A stretch of DNA of 64,000 nucleotides from Bacteroidota bacterium (GTDB taxonomy: Bacteria > Bacteroidota > Ignavibacteria > UBA10030 > SZUA-254), in contig JAGVIE010000006.1 in assembly GCA_020056225.1 (NCBI GenBank), forward strand, positions 79,085 to 143,084, in the 5' to 3' direction. Below, one piece after another: positions 32,238-41,370 of the stretch (positions are counted from its first letter, which is position 1; the number at the start of each line of letters is the position of its first letter). A model generated the notes under the pieces. It had not been told where the DNA came from. It worked only from the letters and a program-made list of their open reading frames with translations, and did not search any database. Both the position numbers and the translations under genes were made by a program.

Positions 32238-32314
32238 CGTACGGCAAATGTATTGAGCGAGGCTTTATTCTCACTGGGCTTTATTTTCCAGCGTCGTTAT
32301 TTTGCTTGCTATGC
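32232..32314 (-). other. Degenerate attC-like site downstream of zinc-ribbon gene
   Basis: Internal sequence resembles the 32823..32953 site (AGCGAGGCTTT, GCGTCG, TTTTGC); outer boxes GCATAGC/GCTATCT deviate from consensus. Confidence 0.45.
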
Positions 32315-32332
32315 GAAAATAGATCATCATTA

Positions 32333-32797
32333 TCAATAGAGGTCTTTGCCACAAGCACAGCAATTGTCATCAGATGGATAGTTCATAGTGTAGCAGTGTG
32401 GGCAACGTACATCTCTAAACTGTTGAACCCTTTTTGTCTTTGGTAAAGTGTGTTCAACTTGTTCGGGTGAGGGTGAAGTGCTCTCCGATGTTTTCGTCTC
32501 ATGTGGGCTTTCTAATTCGTCGAAGCGCTTACCACAAAAGCGACAAACCTTTGCTTCGACTTTGATTTCTTCTGCACAGTCAGGACACTTCTTAGTATCT
32601 TTGATTGATGGTATATACGCAGGTTCTTCAACGACTTCTTCTACGAGAAGTGCAGCAATGAATCCAAATACACCGAAGAGAAATCCGATCAAAAACCAAT
32701 CGACTGGATCACGGTTCTTCCGTTTTGCTGCGAGGGAGCTTATTGTCCCAAATGCAGTTCCATATACGACTATGACTGCTATCCAGAAGGCTAACAT
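32333..32797 (-). CDS. Membrane protein with two zinc-ribbon motifs
   Basis: N-terminal TMs; CPDCAEEIKVEAKVCRFC and CPHCYTMNYPSDDNCCAC. Confidence 0.8.
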   Translation of the reverse strand: MLAFWIAVIVVYGTAFGTISSLAAKRKNRDPVDWFLIGFLFGVFGFIAALLVEEVVEEPAYIPSIKDTKKCPDCAEEIKVEAKVCRFCGKRFDELESPHETKTSESTSPSPEQVEHTLPKTKRVQQFRDVRCPHCYTMNYPSDDNCCACGKDLY

Positions 32798-32822
32798 AGA
32801 AATTCTCTTTCGCTTAGTTTTC

Positions 32823-32953
32823 GGCTAACGTCTCGCAAAACATCACAGTATTTTTGTGAACACATAAATCTCATTTGAGCAAACAAAAGATATTAAGCGA
32901 GGCTTTTAAATCTATGGCTTTGCATTCGAGCGTCGGTGTTTTGCGTGTTAAAC
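32823..32953 (-). other. attC-like integron recombination site
   Basis: Minus strand: GTTTAAC-A-CGCAAAACA ... TGTTTTGCG-AGAC-GTTAGCC; R''/R' and L''/L' pairing, 131 bp, between two same-orientation genes. Confidence 0.62.
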
Positions 32954-32970
32954 GCCGGGAGTGGCATCGA

Positions 32971-33663
32971 CTACCTTTTTTCTGGATCGTGTGAATCAGG
33001 ATCAATTCCATGAGTAGTGAACCACCTTAGAACTTCCTCTATTTCGATTTTTCGGAAGTTTGACGCTATTCCTTCAATCATCTTCTTGTAATCGAACTCA
33101 ACGAATGAAACGAGATGATGAACAATAGCGCACGCGGTATTATTGGCCCAACGAATACCTTCTGAGCAACTTAGCTTGTCTGGCCATAGATAATCACTCC
33201 CATCCACTTTGGCACTTGGCGCAACCAGAATGATATCTTTTTGTCCAAGGTCTGCAATATACTTGGGGACGTTGTTTGGCATCTTGTAGTGAATGAGATC
33301 ATTCCTTACTCGGATCAAAAGCATCATGTCTTGATATGGTTGCTCCCCACGTGCAAAGGTTTTCCCGAACAATAATTGTGGAACAAGTACCAGCTTGACG
33401 CTCAATTCAGTTTTTTCAAGCCAATCGTCAGGTAGATTCCACGCGGATGAATTCTTTAATGCGAAACGTGGAAGCATACTCAAAAATGCCTCGTTCATGA
33501 ATGCCTCTACACTTGCAACAGCCATTACATAAGCGGGTAGCCCATCAACAGCTACACCATTGATACCGTGTCGCACTCCTTTCTTGGTTAAAAGGTAGTC
33601 GAGCGATGCAAAGTAGAGACGATGAACGTGACCTATGAAATCACCCGAAACAGTTATTGACAT
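32971..33663 (-). CDS. Hypothetical protein, possible HEPN-like
   Basis: 230 aa ORF; RNDLIH (R-x4-H) in a helical context. Confidence 0.6.
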   Translation of the reverse strand: MSITVSGDFIGHVHRLYFASLDYLLTKKGVRHGINGVAVDGLPAYVMAVASVEAFMNEAFLSMLPRFALKNSSAWNLPDDWLEKTELSVKLVLVPQLLFGKTFARGEQPYQDMMLLIRVRNDLIHYKMPNNVPKYIADLGQKDIILVAPSAKVDGSDYLWPDKLSCSEGIRWANNTACAIVHHLVSFVEFDYKKMIEGIASNFRKIEIEEVLRWFTTHGIDPDSHDPEKR

Positions 33664-33694
33664 TCTTTGAACTCCTTGTCACGCCTGGCACTGA

Positions 33695-33772
33695 ACATCT
33701 GTAAAAACACAATATCTCCCGCACTTTGTGCGGGATAAACTGTTTTTATTCTTTTTATTTTTCATTGTAATT
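33695..33772. repeat. Dispersed palindrome + T-rich repeat
   Basis: CACAATATCTCCCGCACTTTGTGCGGGATAAACTGTTTTTATTCTTTTT; similar copies near 14050 and 34200. Confidence 0.55.
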
Positions 33773-33784
33773 AAGGAATTTCTA

Positions 33785-33945
33785 TGTTTTCTGTTGTAGA
33801 AAATGTTCGTTTTTCCATCACGCCAATTTCAATCCGTAGGTTCTTCCTCAGCTAATCCTCATCCATCATGTCTTTTTAGTTCCAAGAATTTACGCAATCT
33901 TATGTGAAGTGTCAAGTTTTGCCGGAACAAACGACATCTAAAATA
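33785..33945. repeat. Copy 1 of diverged direct repeat flanking the GT87-like gene
   Basis: Shares CCAAGAATTTAcGCAATCTTATGTGAAGTGTCAAGTTT and flanking sequence with ~35470..35612. Confidence 0.6.
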
Positions 33946-34002
33946 TTATTATACGGCAGATCCTGAAACTGTGAAACAGTTTATATTCATCTCTTTTTAT
34001 CA

Positions 34003-34130
34003 GTTAGGGGCTGTCAAAAAAGAATCAGTTACTGTCTGCCTGAGCTTGTCGAAGGCTCAATGTCGCTCAATTTCACATTTCGACAAGCTCAATGTGACAC
34101 TCTCTCGGACTTATTAGACAGCCCCTTAAC
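34003..34130. mobile_element. MITE-like element with terminal inverted repeats
   Basis: GTTAGGGGCTGTC ... GACAGCCCCTTAAC; inner GAGCTTGTCGAA/TTCGACAAGCTC. Confidence 0.65.
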
Positions 34131-34254
34131 AAAAACCTTTTTACCATGTAACCATTTCAATGGTTTATAAATAAATTATCACAGGTCTCTATGCAGTATT
34201 GTTTGCTGCCCAGAGTATTGGGACCGGATAAACTGTTTATATTTATTTTTAATA

Positions 34255-35436
34255 TTATTGAAAAAGCGCATTCTGCTTACCAGTAATCTTCATCCACAAT
34301 TGATTGCCGGAAAAAAGATACAGAACCGAAGAAATAATTAATAGGTTGCTTACACCGAGAAGTCCCCAAGAATCCGGAGTTATATCACCGCATAGAACAA
34401 TAAGCAAAATGAATAAAGAAAGATAGAAATATTTTCTGAATGAATTCAGAAAGAATATTAATAAACCGATGAACGGTACGGCATACATAAAATGCTCTGT
34501 GTCCGTTATTAATAAGCTGGGAATAATTGCAATCATCAAAAAATATTGGATAATAAAGGATTGATTAGTTGGAGCAGTTGTTTTCTGAATCATTCTTTCT
34601 ATTCTAGAATTTAATAAAAAATAAAATATGGAAATTACAACAAAAAAGATCAGTATATAAATAGATAGAATATTTGAGGAAGATTGCCAAATGTAATGTT
34701 TGATTAAAGATGAAATTGTTTGACTGCTGGATAAATACTCGTTATGCTGAGACATTACAGTTATCCAATCTTTCACAAGGGGAAAATTTTTCGATATCCC
34801 AAGAAAAACAGCAGGGATCAACAAAAATATAAACGTGGAGACGGCGGTAATGAGTAAAACTTTTATTTTTCGGTGCAGAAACAAAGGTATAAGCAACAGC
34901 AGAAAATAGGGTTTACAAAGAAAAACCAAACTAAGTAAGATTCCGGCTGGCATTGTTCTTTGTTCTAAAATTAACCATAGTACTGTACACATTATAAAAA
35001 GAAGGATAGCATTAAGGTTGCCTAAATGCAGATCGCGAAAAAAATGAGGCATTACGGATAATAAAATAGCGATTAATAATAAATGTAACCGTCTAACTTC
35101 TACGAACTTGAAATACTTCACATAAAGTTTACTCAATAGAATCAACAATCCGGTAATAGCACCGGCAATAGTAAAAAAATGAATACTGCTTGCAACGGGG
35201 TAAGAAAGCAGGCATAAAGGAGTGAACAAAAGTAAAGTAAATGGAGAGTATTTGTAAAAACCTGTACCCAAACCAAATGGAATACCATATATTTGCTCCC
35301 CGTGAATTAATGCTTTTGCGGCAAAATAATACACTTTAAAATCATTCAACCAGAAACGATGGTTTATATTTTCGAGTAAAAATATTGCGATATATATTAG
35401 CAGGCTAATAAAAATGAACTTTGTTGTATTTTTCAT
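34255..35436 (-). CDS. GT87/DUF2029-like polytopic mannosyltransferase-type protein
   Basis: Many TMs, DFKVYYFAAKALIHGEQIYG near N-terminus, LGNLNAILLF. Confidence 0.72.
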   Translation of the reverse strand: MKNTTKFIFISLLIYIAIFLLENINHRFWLNDFKVYYFAAKALIHGEQIYGIPFGLGTGFYKYSPFTLLLFTPLCLLSYPVASSIHFFTIAGAITGLLILLSKLYVKYFKFVEVRRLHLLLIAILLSVMPHFFRDLHLGNLNAILLFIMCTVLWLILEQRTMPAGILLSLVFLCKPYFLLLLIPLFLHRKIKVLLITAVSTFIFLLIPAVFLGISKNFPLVKDWITVMSQHNEYLSSSQTISSLIKHYIWQSSSNILSIYILIFFVVISIFYFLLNSRIERMIQKTTAPTNQSFIIQYFLMIAIIPSLLITDTEHFMYAVPFIGLLIFFLNSFRKYFYLSLFILLIVLCGDITPDSWGLLGVSNLLIISSVLYLFSGNQLWMKITGKQNALFQ

Positions 35437-35469
35437 ATTGTTCTAAAATATTAGGATGCTCGAAATTGT

Positions 35470-35612
35470 TTTGCCCATGTTCGTCTTTGCATCGCATCAA
35501 TATCAAACGTATGTTCATCACTATGCGAATCTTCACCCATAACGCCTTTTCATTGCCAAGAATTTATGCAATCTTATGTGAAGTGTCAAGTTTGCCTGGG
35601 CGTAGCGAAGTG
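35470..35612. repeat. Copy 2 of diverged direct repeat flanking the GT87-like gene
   Basis: Similar to 33785..33945. Confidence 0.6.
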
Positions 35613-35628
35613 AAGAATCTGACATAAT

Positions 35629-35700
35629 CCAGAGTGTTCGCGCGAATAATTCATTCGTAATCGCGGGCTTCTCCTTGCCTTGAAGTATCGCCACCACCGT
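35629..35700 (-). pseudogene. 72-bp duplicated 3' fragment of the chalcone-isomerase-like gene
   Basis: About 69/72 identical to 36267..36338, counted by eye. Confidence 0.85.
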
Positions 35701-36095
35701 TATGGAATTTGCACACTATTACTCCACACACTAACAGTGTTTGCAAAGTATGCGCGAACACGATAGTAATGCTTGAACCATCGAGAGGGATACCCAAGAT
35801 TATACCTCGTCGATGTACCTTTGTAAACAGTGGAGCTGCTAATAAAATATTCATTAATAGATACCTCCAACTCATAATAAATGGCATCATCAAAAGCCGT
35901 CCAATAAAATCCAATCTCGCCCGTTTCAATTCCCACACCGTAGTGTAAATCTATCTTTTTCGTTGAATCAACTGGCAGGGTAGAAAGATTAATAGAATTG
36001 GATGAAGAGGAGGGAACAGTTATTTCATTGCTACAAGAAGCAAGTAAAATAGTACCCAGGATGATAATGAAATATTTCAGTCTTATACAAATCAT
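35700..36095 (-). CDS. Lipoprotein with FN3-like domain
   Basis: Lipobox LLASCSN; YYELEVSIN...HYYRVRAYFAN...WSNSVQI. Confidence 0.68.
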   Translation of the reverse strand: MICIRLKYFIIILGTILLASCSNEITVPSSSSNSINLSTLPVDSTKKIDLHYGVGIETGEIGFYWTAFDDAIYYELEVSINEYFISSSTVYKGTSTRYNLGYPSRWFKHYYRVRAYFANTVSVWSNSVQIP

Positions 36096-36197
36096 AAACT
36101 AACTGTCACGCAAAGCAAAGCCGCCTGATATTTGTAATAACGACATATGTCGTTATTATTCTTTTAAGTTCATTTTATTTTTAGAAATTTGGTTTCG

Positions 36198-36812
36198 TTA
36201 CTTTCCCACAATTCTCTCTACCAAATCATCTCTATCAACAATTGAGCTTTTAGCAAACCAAATCGACCAGAGTGTTCGCGCGAATAATTCATTCGTAATC
36301 GCGGGCTTCTCCTCGCCTTGAAGTATCGCCATTACCGTGCCGCCGGGCAGCCATCGGAGTATGAACTGCTCGTTCTCTTTTACCTCCTTCGTAAAATATC
36401 CGATGAACTTATCGATCATCGGCTGTATCTTTTGCAGTTCTTCTTTCGAGGCATGTTCTTTGAAGCCGTCGGTGTACGCGCCTTTTATTTTTTCCGCGTC
36501 AACATCGCGGGCAAAATCCATCGTGATTTGTTTTGCTTTCCCGTCGGTCAGCACTTGCTTGAACGCATCCGCTTCATTGCCCATTTTGGCGGCATCCTGC
36601 ATGTAATGCGCCATGCCGTAAACTTTGAAGAACAATTTCTTTCGCACTGTGAGTCCGGTGAGCGTAATCGAGTAATCTTTATCTGCGTACTTGAATTTAA
36701 CTTCCGCCGGAAAAGATTTCTCCGTCGAAGGTTCCTTTACAGTTTGCTGTGCGGCGGCGAGAAACGGCACCGCAATGATTAAGAGACTGATGTAAAGAAT
36801 TATCTTTTTCAT
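36198..36812 (-). CDS. Secreted chalcone isomerase-like domain protein
   Basis: Signal peptide; YSITLTGLTVRKKLFFKVYGMAHYMQDA...GAYTDGFKEH. Confidence 0.8.
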   Translation of the reverse strand: MKKIILYISLLIIAVPFLAAAQQTVKEPSTEKSFPAEVKFKYADKDYSITLTGLTVRKKLFFKVYGMAHYMQDAAKMGNEADAFKQVLTDGKAKQITMDFARDVDAEKIKGAYTDGFKEHASKEELQKIQPMIDKFIGYFTKEVKENEQFILRWLPGGTVMAILQGEEKPAITNELFARTLWSIWFAKSSIVDRDDLVERIVGK

Positions 36813-37040
36813 GTTATCCTCTCGGTTAATATGGTTTATGTGTCTGACTGTTTTTCGTGTTACGCCATGGCAAGAAATATAGGTGTTGGTGGGATGAAAG
36901 TCAAACCAAACCTCCAACATCGTTTTGTCCCGCTCGCTAGCGTGATTTATGCGGAGCTGACTAAGTATAGATGCTTAACCATTCCGAGATAAATTCGGGA
37001 CAAGATGTTCAGCATGACGACATTTAGCGGTTATGCTTAC

Positions 37041-37703
37041 TCACAATTTCTCAAAGGTCTCGCGCTTCGCTTTGCACGCCGGGCAATCGTCGGTCTGCTC
37101 AGTGGTTATCAGATAACCGCATTCCTTGCAAACCGAATATTGCAGTGCCGGCATCTCCTTGCCTTTGTATACTGCGTAGCGGAGAAGCTCGGCGTGCTTG
37201 CTTTCAGCATCCTGAATCGCCTTTAGAACTTTGACGCAATCTTCATGATGTTCAACCTCGGCACAGCGTATCATGTTCTTATACATCGTTCCATATTCGA
37301 TGTCTTCCATGCTGAGCGCCATCTTCAATGTTTGAGGCGTTGTTCCAACCGTTATGTACTCGTCCTTTGGTAGTTTTGGATCCACTCCGAGGTTGTGCAG
37401 GAGTTTGAGATTGCATAAGCTGTGTATTTCTTCGGAGCGTGCGATAGCCCGGTACAAGAGCGCGATTTGTTTCATCTTGTCTTTTTCGGCACGGGCGGAG
37501 AATGCCTCGTACATCTTATGCCTGTTCACTTCTTTCGAATATGCTGTCTGAAGGTTCTCTGCGGTTATGGTTGATTTAACTCCGTTTTTCTCATCGGCAG
37601 TTTTCTGGCAACTGAACAGCACGACAATCGCAAGGAATAAAGCTATAGGAATGATGGAAAGCAGTTTGCTTTTCACAACCGAAGTGATTTTTTTGTTGTT
37701 CAT
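37041..37703 (-). CDS. Exported rubrerythrin-like lipoprotein with C-terminal rubredoxin-type Cys motif
   Basis: Lipobox-like VVLFSCQK; ferritin-like helices; CKECGYLITTEQTDDCPAC. Confidence 0.82.
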   Translation of the reverse strand: MNNKKITSVVKSKLLSIIPIALFLAIVVLFSCQKTADEKNGVKSTITAENLQTAYSKEVNRHKMYEAFSARAEKDKMKQIALLYRAIARSEEIHSLCNLKLLHNLGVDPKLPKDEYITVGTTPQTLKMALSMEDIEYGTMYKNMIRCAEVEHHEDCVKVLKAIQDAESKHAELLRYAVYKGKEMPALQYSVCKECGYLITTEQTDDCPACKAKRETFEKL

Positions 37704-37873
37704 ACTTTTCTCCTCCTTTCAGAAAAAATGTATGATAAAAAATCCTGCTTAGTTGTAATTACGGTCTGATATGAGACCAATAGTAACTTAAGAATTGGCT
37801 GGACAAATGTCAATCTTCCTCTCTCACAGTATCGATCCTCCAAAATCAGAACATGGGGATTATAGACTGAGGG

Positions 37874-38926
37874 TCAATACCCCGCATCCTCGCTTGAAAC
37901 GCTGACTTTTCCCCTAAATGAGCGGTAAACGTAAACGAAGTATCCTGTCGTAAGAACTAAACCTAACATCCACCAGACTATTCCAACACTGAGGCCATAC
38001 TCAGGCGCGATGGCATTGAAGACAGTGATAGAATAGTTAGGATCGGTTGAAGCTGTGAGGAGATTCGGGTAAAGTCCGAACGCTGTAGCAGACAGCATCG
38101 AGGCAATAAAGATCGATTACGAAATAAATGCCCGTGCATCCCTTCCGGATTTTGAATAGAAGAACATTCCCGCCAGACTGACGAATCCTGCGATGGGGAA
38201 AATATTTCCCCATGGATAGTCGGCATAATTTCGCCATATATCCGTATGAATTGTGGTTGTTGCCATAATTGAGCCTACGGAAAGGAGCAACACTGCCCAC
38301 CAGGAAATTTGCGCTACGTTCCGGGCACGTTTTTGCAGATCACCATCGGTTTTCATCGCGATGTAATTCGCTCCGTGAGATGTTAGTGTAGAGAACGTAA
38401 CAAGTCCTATGATGACTGTGAACCAATCGAGAATACCGGATTCGGGAACGACGGTGAATGTTGTCCACAACGGTTCGAAGAAATATCCATCCTGATTTAG
38501 CGGAACGCCACGGATGACATTGCCAAGCGCTGCGCCTAAGAAAATGGAAAGCAAAATGCTCGCAAACGAAAAAACAGTATCCCAAAAAGATTTCCACATG
38601 GGGTTATGGATCAGATGGCGGAATTCAATCCCTATTCCTCTCATCATCAACAACCATAGAACGATTATTAGCGGCAGGTAAAATCCGCTGAAGCTGGAGG
38701 CGTAAAGTTTTGGGAATGCGAAGTAAAGTGTCCCGCCTGCAGCTAAGAGCCAAACTTCATTTCCATCCCATACCGGACCGATTGCTTTGATGAGAATACT
38801 TCTTTCGGATTCTGTTCTACCGATAATGCGGTGAATTATTCCAACACCCAAATCGAATCCGTCGAGCACGACGTACATTGCAAGCATAAAAGCAACGATG
38901 CAAAACCATAATATTTCCATATTCAT
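37874..38926 (-). pseudogene. cydB: Cytochrome bd oxidase subunit II interrupted by one in-frame TAA
   Basis: Two ORFs (38117..38926 and 37874..38098) in one frame: GRDARAFIS*SIFIASMLSATAFGLYPNLL. Confidence 0.85.
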
Positions 38927-38933
38927 ATCCTCT

Positions 38934-40265
38934 CTAATGCGATTCGGTGGTTAATGATGGACCATGATTGATCGTGCGGACGACAAGGAAAAGGAATAAT
39001 ACTCCGAGTACGAAGTACATTCCTATAAAACCGAGCAGAGTGAAAAGTCCGTTGCCTGCTGATACTGTCGGTGAAATTCCATCCGCTGTTTGCATCAATC
39101 CGTATACAAGCCATGGCTGTCTGCCGACTTCTGCTGTCATCCATCCGGCAGTGTTCGCGATGTAGGGAAATGGGAAACTCAAAAGTAAAATCCATAATGC
39201 CCAGCGTGATTCGAATAATTTTTTCTTCCATAAAAGGAATGCTGAAAGGAGCATCGCGGCTATGAATATCGTTCCCAACCCGACCATTATATGGTAACCA
39301 TAGTATAGGAGCGGGATGTTATCGGGCCAATGATCTTTCGGGTATGCATCCAAACCTTTTATCTCCGCGTTCCACCGATTGTATGTAAGGAAGCTGAGAA
39401 GTTTTGGAACATGAAGCGGATTATCGAGTCTCAATTTCTCCATGTCTGGTTGTCCGATGAGGACAAGCTCGGCGCCTTGTTTCGTTTCGAACAATCCTTC
39501 CATTGCCGCAAACTTTTCACCTTGATTGTAGGCAACATTCTTCGATTCCCAGTCACCGGTTGGAAAAGCAACAAGAAGTGAAGCTATCAATCCGACTATT
39601 GTACCGATGCGGACAAATGTTTTTCCGTACTCGATCTCACGTTTTGCTAAGAGATAGTAAGCGCCGATTGAAATCATGACAAAAGCGCCTGTAACTACGG
39701 CGCCAATCATATTGTGAGCGTATTGTGAAAGCGCCCACGGATTCAAGAGCAATGCCCAGAAACTTGTAAGATGAACCGAGCCATCGGGCGAGAGGGCGTA
39801 ACCGACCGGATGCTGCATCCACGCGTTAGTTGCGACTATGAAATAACCGGAAAGCCATGAGCCGAGGAAAACGAGAATTGCTGTTATAAAATGTCCGGTC
39901 TGCCCAAGTTTTTTTTCACCGTACAGGAAAAGTCCGAGGAAACTGGATTCAAGAAAGAAGGCGAACATCCCTTCCATGGCAAGTGTTTGTCCGATAACGC
40001 CGCCCGCGAATGTGGAGAACTGCGCCCAGTTTGTTCCGAACTGGAATTCCATCGGGATACCTGTAACCACACCCACGGCAAAATTGATTCCGAATATCTT
40101 TGCCCAGAAGCGTGCGGCATTGTTGTAATGCTCGCTTTTCTTTTTTATGGCGAGATATTTCAGAATTACGATGAGAAGAGCAAGCCCCATCGTGAGCTGG
40201 GGGAACAAGTAATGGAATGAAATCGTAAAAGCGAATTGGAGCCTGTCAATAAAAAGAGCATCCAT
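38934..40265 (-). CDS. cydA: Cytochrome bd oxidase subunit I
   Basis: FAFTISFHYLFPQLTMGLAL, GRQPWLVYGLMQTADGISPTV. Confidence 0.95.
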   Translation of the reverse strand: MDALFIDRLQFAFTISFHYLFPQLTMGLALLIVILKYLAIKKKSEHYNNAARFWAKIFGINFAVGVVTGIPMEFQFGTNWAQFSTFAGGVIGQTLAMEGMFAFFLESSFLGLFLYGEKKLGQTGHFITAILVFLGSWLSGYFIVATNAWMQHPVGYALSPDGSVHLTSFWALLLNPWALSQYAHNMIGAVVTGAFVMISIGAYYLLAKREIEYGKTFVRIGTIVGLIASLLVAFPTGDWESKNVAYNQGEKFAAMEGLFETKQGAELVLIGQPDMEKLRLDNPLHVPKLLSFLTYNRWNAEIKGLDAYPKDHWPDNIPLLYYGYHIMVGLGTIFIAAMLLSAFLLWKKKLFESRWALWILLLSFPFPYIANTAGWMTAEVGRQPWLVYGLMQTADGISPTVSAGNGLFTLLGFIGMYFVLGVLFLFLVVRTINHGPSLTTESH

Positions 40266-40328
40266 ATAAATTACCTTCTATTTGTCGGCAACACAATAAT
40301 TTGACTATAATATCACAATATTGTTTTT

Positions 40329-41357
40329 TTAATGCAAATAGTTTACAAGTTGATAATTCTCAATCACAGGGGACAGCTCAGAATGCTGAAGTAGGATATT
40401 TGTTTGCGATGGTTGTGTAGCGGATTTCACATTTCGATTGTTGATGTAATCCATTGCACTCAAAGCAGCGATCGTGCCGTCGGCAACGGCGGTTGTAATT
40501 TGCCTGTACCGCTTCGTTATCGAATCACCTGCGGCATAGACTCCGGCGATGTTTGTTTGCAGTTGTTGATCGACTATGATTTCATTTCTCTCGTTCAGCG
40601 CGACAATTCCTCTGAGCTTTTGAGTACTTGGTTCATACCCAATGAGGACGAACACGCCTTCCACTGCCATTGTGGTGATCTCTTTTGTCATCTGATGCTG
40701 AATCTGAACCATTGCTAATTTTTCCGTGCCATTGAACTCAGTAATTTTTGATTCCATGAGAAACCTGATCTTCGGGTTGTTCTTCGCTTCTACAATTGCG
40801 TGAGGGAATGCCTGGAAGTGATCGAACTGATGTACTATCGTTACGGACTTCGCATACTTCGTCAGCGACACAGCTTCTTCGAACGCGGAATTGCCGCCTC
40901 CTACCACGATGATATTTTTATCTTGAAAGAAATCACCATCGCATGTTGCGCAATAAGAAACCCCTTTGCCTTTAAATTCTTCTTCGCCCGGAACGTTAAG
41001 CGTACGGGATTTGCCGCCTGTAGCGAGAATAATCGCATCCCCAGTGTATGTGTCCTTCCCGTTGACTTCAACAGATTTGATACTTTTTTCAAATTCGAGT
41101 TTGGTGATACGAATATTCGATTTGATTGTACAGCCGAAGCTGAGCGCTTGCGCCTTTATCGTCCGTGCAAGCTGAAACCCGCTTATCTTTTCTATGCCGG
41201 GATAATTTGCAATCTCGTGGGTTAGTACCATCTGCCCGCCTACGGTTCCCTCATTCAGTATAAGCGTCTTCATTTTACCTCGGGCAAGGTAAATGCCGGC
41301 GGTTAAGCCGGCAGGTCCTGCACCGATCACGATAACATCATAATGATTGTCGTTCAT
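40329..41357 (-). CDS. Thioredoxin reductase-like flavoprotein
   Basis: GAGPAGLTAGIYLARG, YCATCDGDFFQDKNIIVVGGGNSA, GVYAAGDS. Confidence 0.93.
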   Translation of the reverse strand: MNDNHYDVIVIGAGPAGLTAGIYLARGKMKTLILNEGTVGGQMVLTHEIANYPGIEKISGFQLARTIKAQALSFGCTIKSNIRITKLEFEKSIKSVEVNGKDTYTGDAIILATGGKSRTLNVPGEEEFKGKGVSYCATCDGDFFQDKNIIVVGGGNSAFEEAVSLTKYAKSVTIVHQFDHFQAFPHAIVEAKNNPKIRFLMESKITEFNGTEKLAMVQIQHQMTKEITTMAVEGVFVLIGYEPSTQKLRGIVALNERNEIIVDQQLQTNIAGVYAAGDSITKRYRQITTAVADGTIAALSAMDYINNRNVKSATQPSQTNILLQHSELSPVIENYQLVNYLH

Positions 41358-41370
41358 ATGTAATCAACGC

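Noticed and set aside
36097-36190. Possible third attC-like site before the lipoprotein gene (GCTTTGCGTGACAGTTAGTTT on minus)
   Set aside because: Only a right half is visible; no matching left boxes found, and GTTAGTT does not fit the core consensus.
36318-36782. + strand ORF of 154 aa opposite the chalcone-isomerase-like gene
   Set aside because: Antisense shadow; the minus frame has a signal peptide and family motifs.
7809-38101. Stop-codon reassignment or selenocysteine/pyrrolysine recoding to explain the in-frame TAG (7809) and TAA (38099)
   Set aside because: The stops differ (TAG, TAA), neither is TGA, and TAA/TAG/TGA all end other genes normally; mutation or sequence error is simpler.
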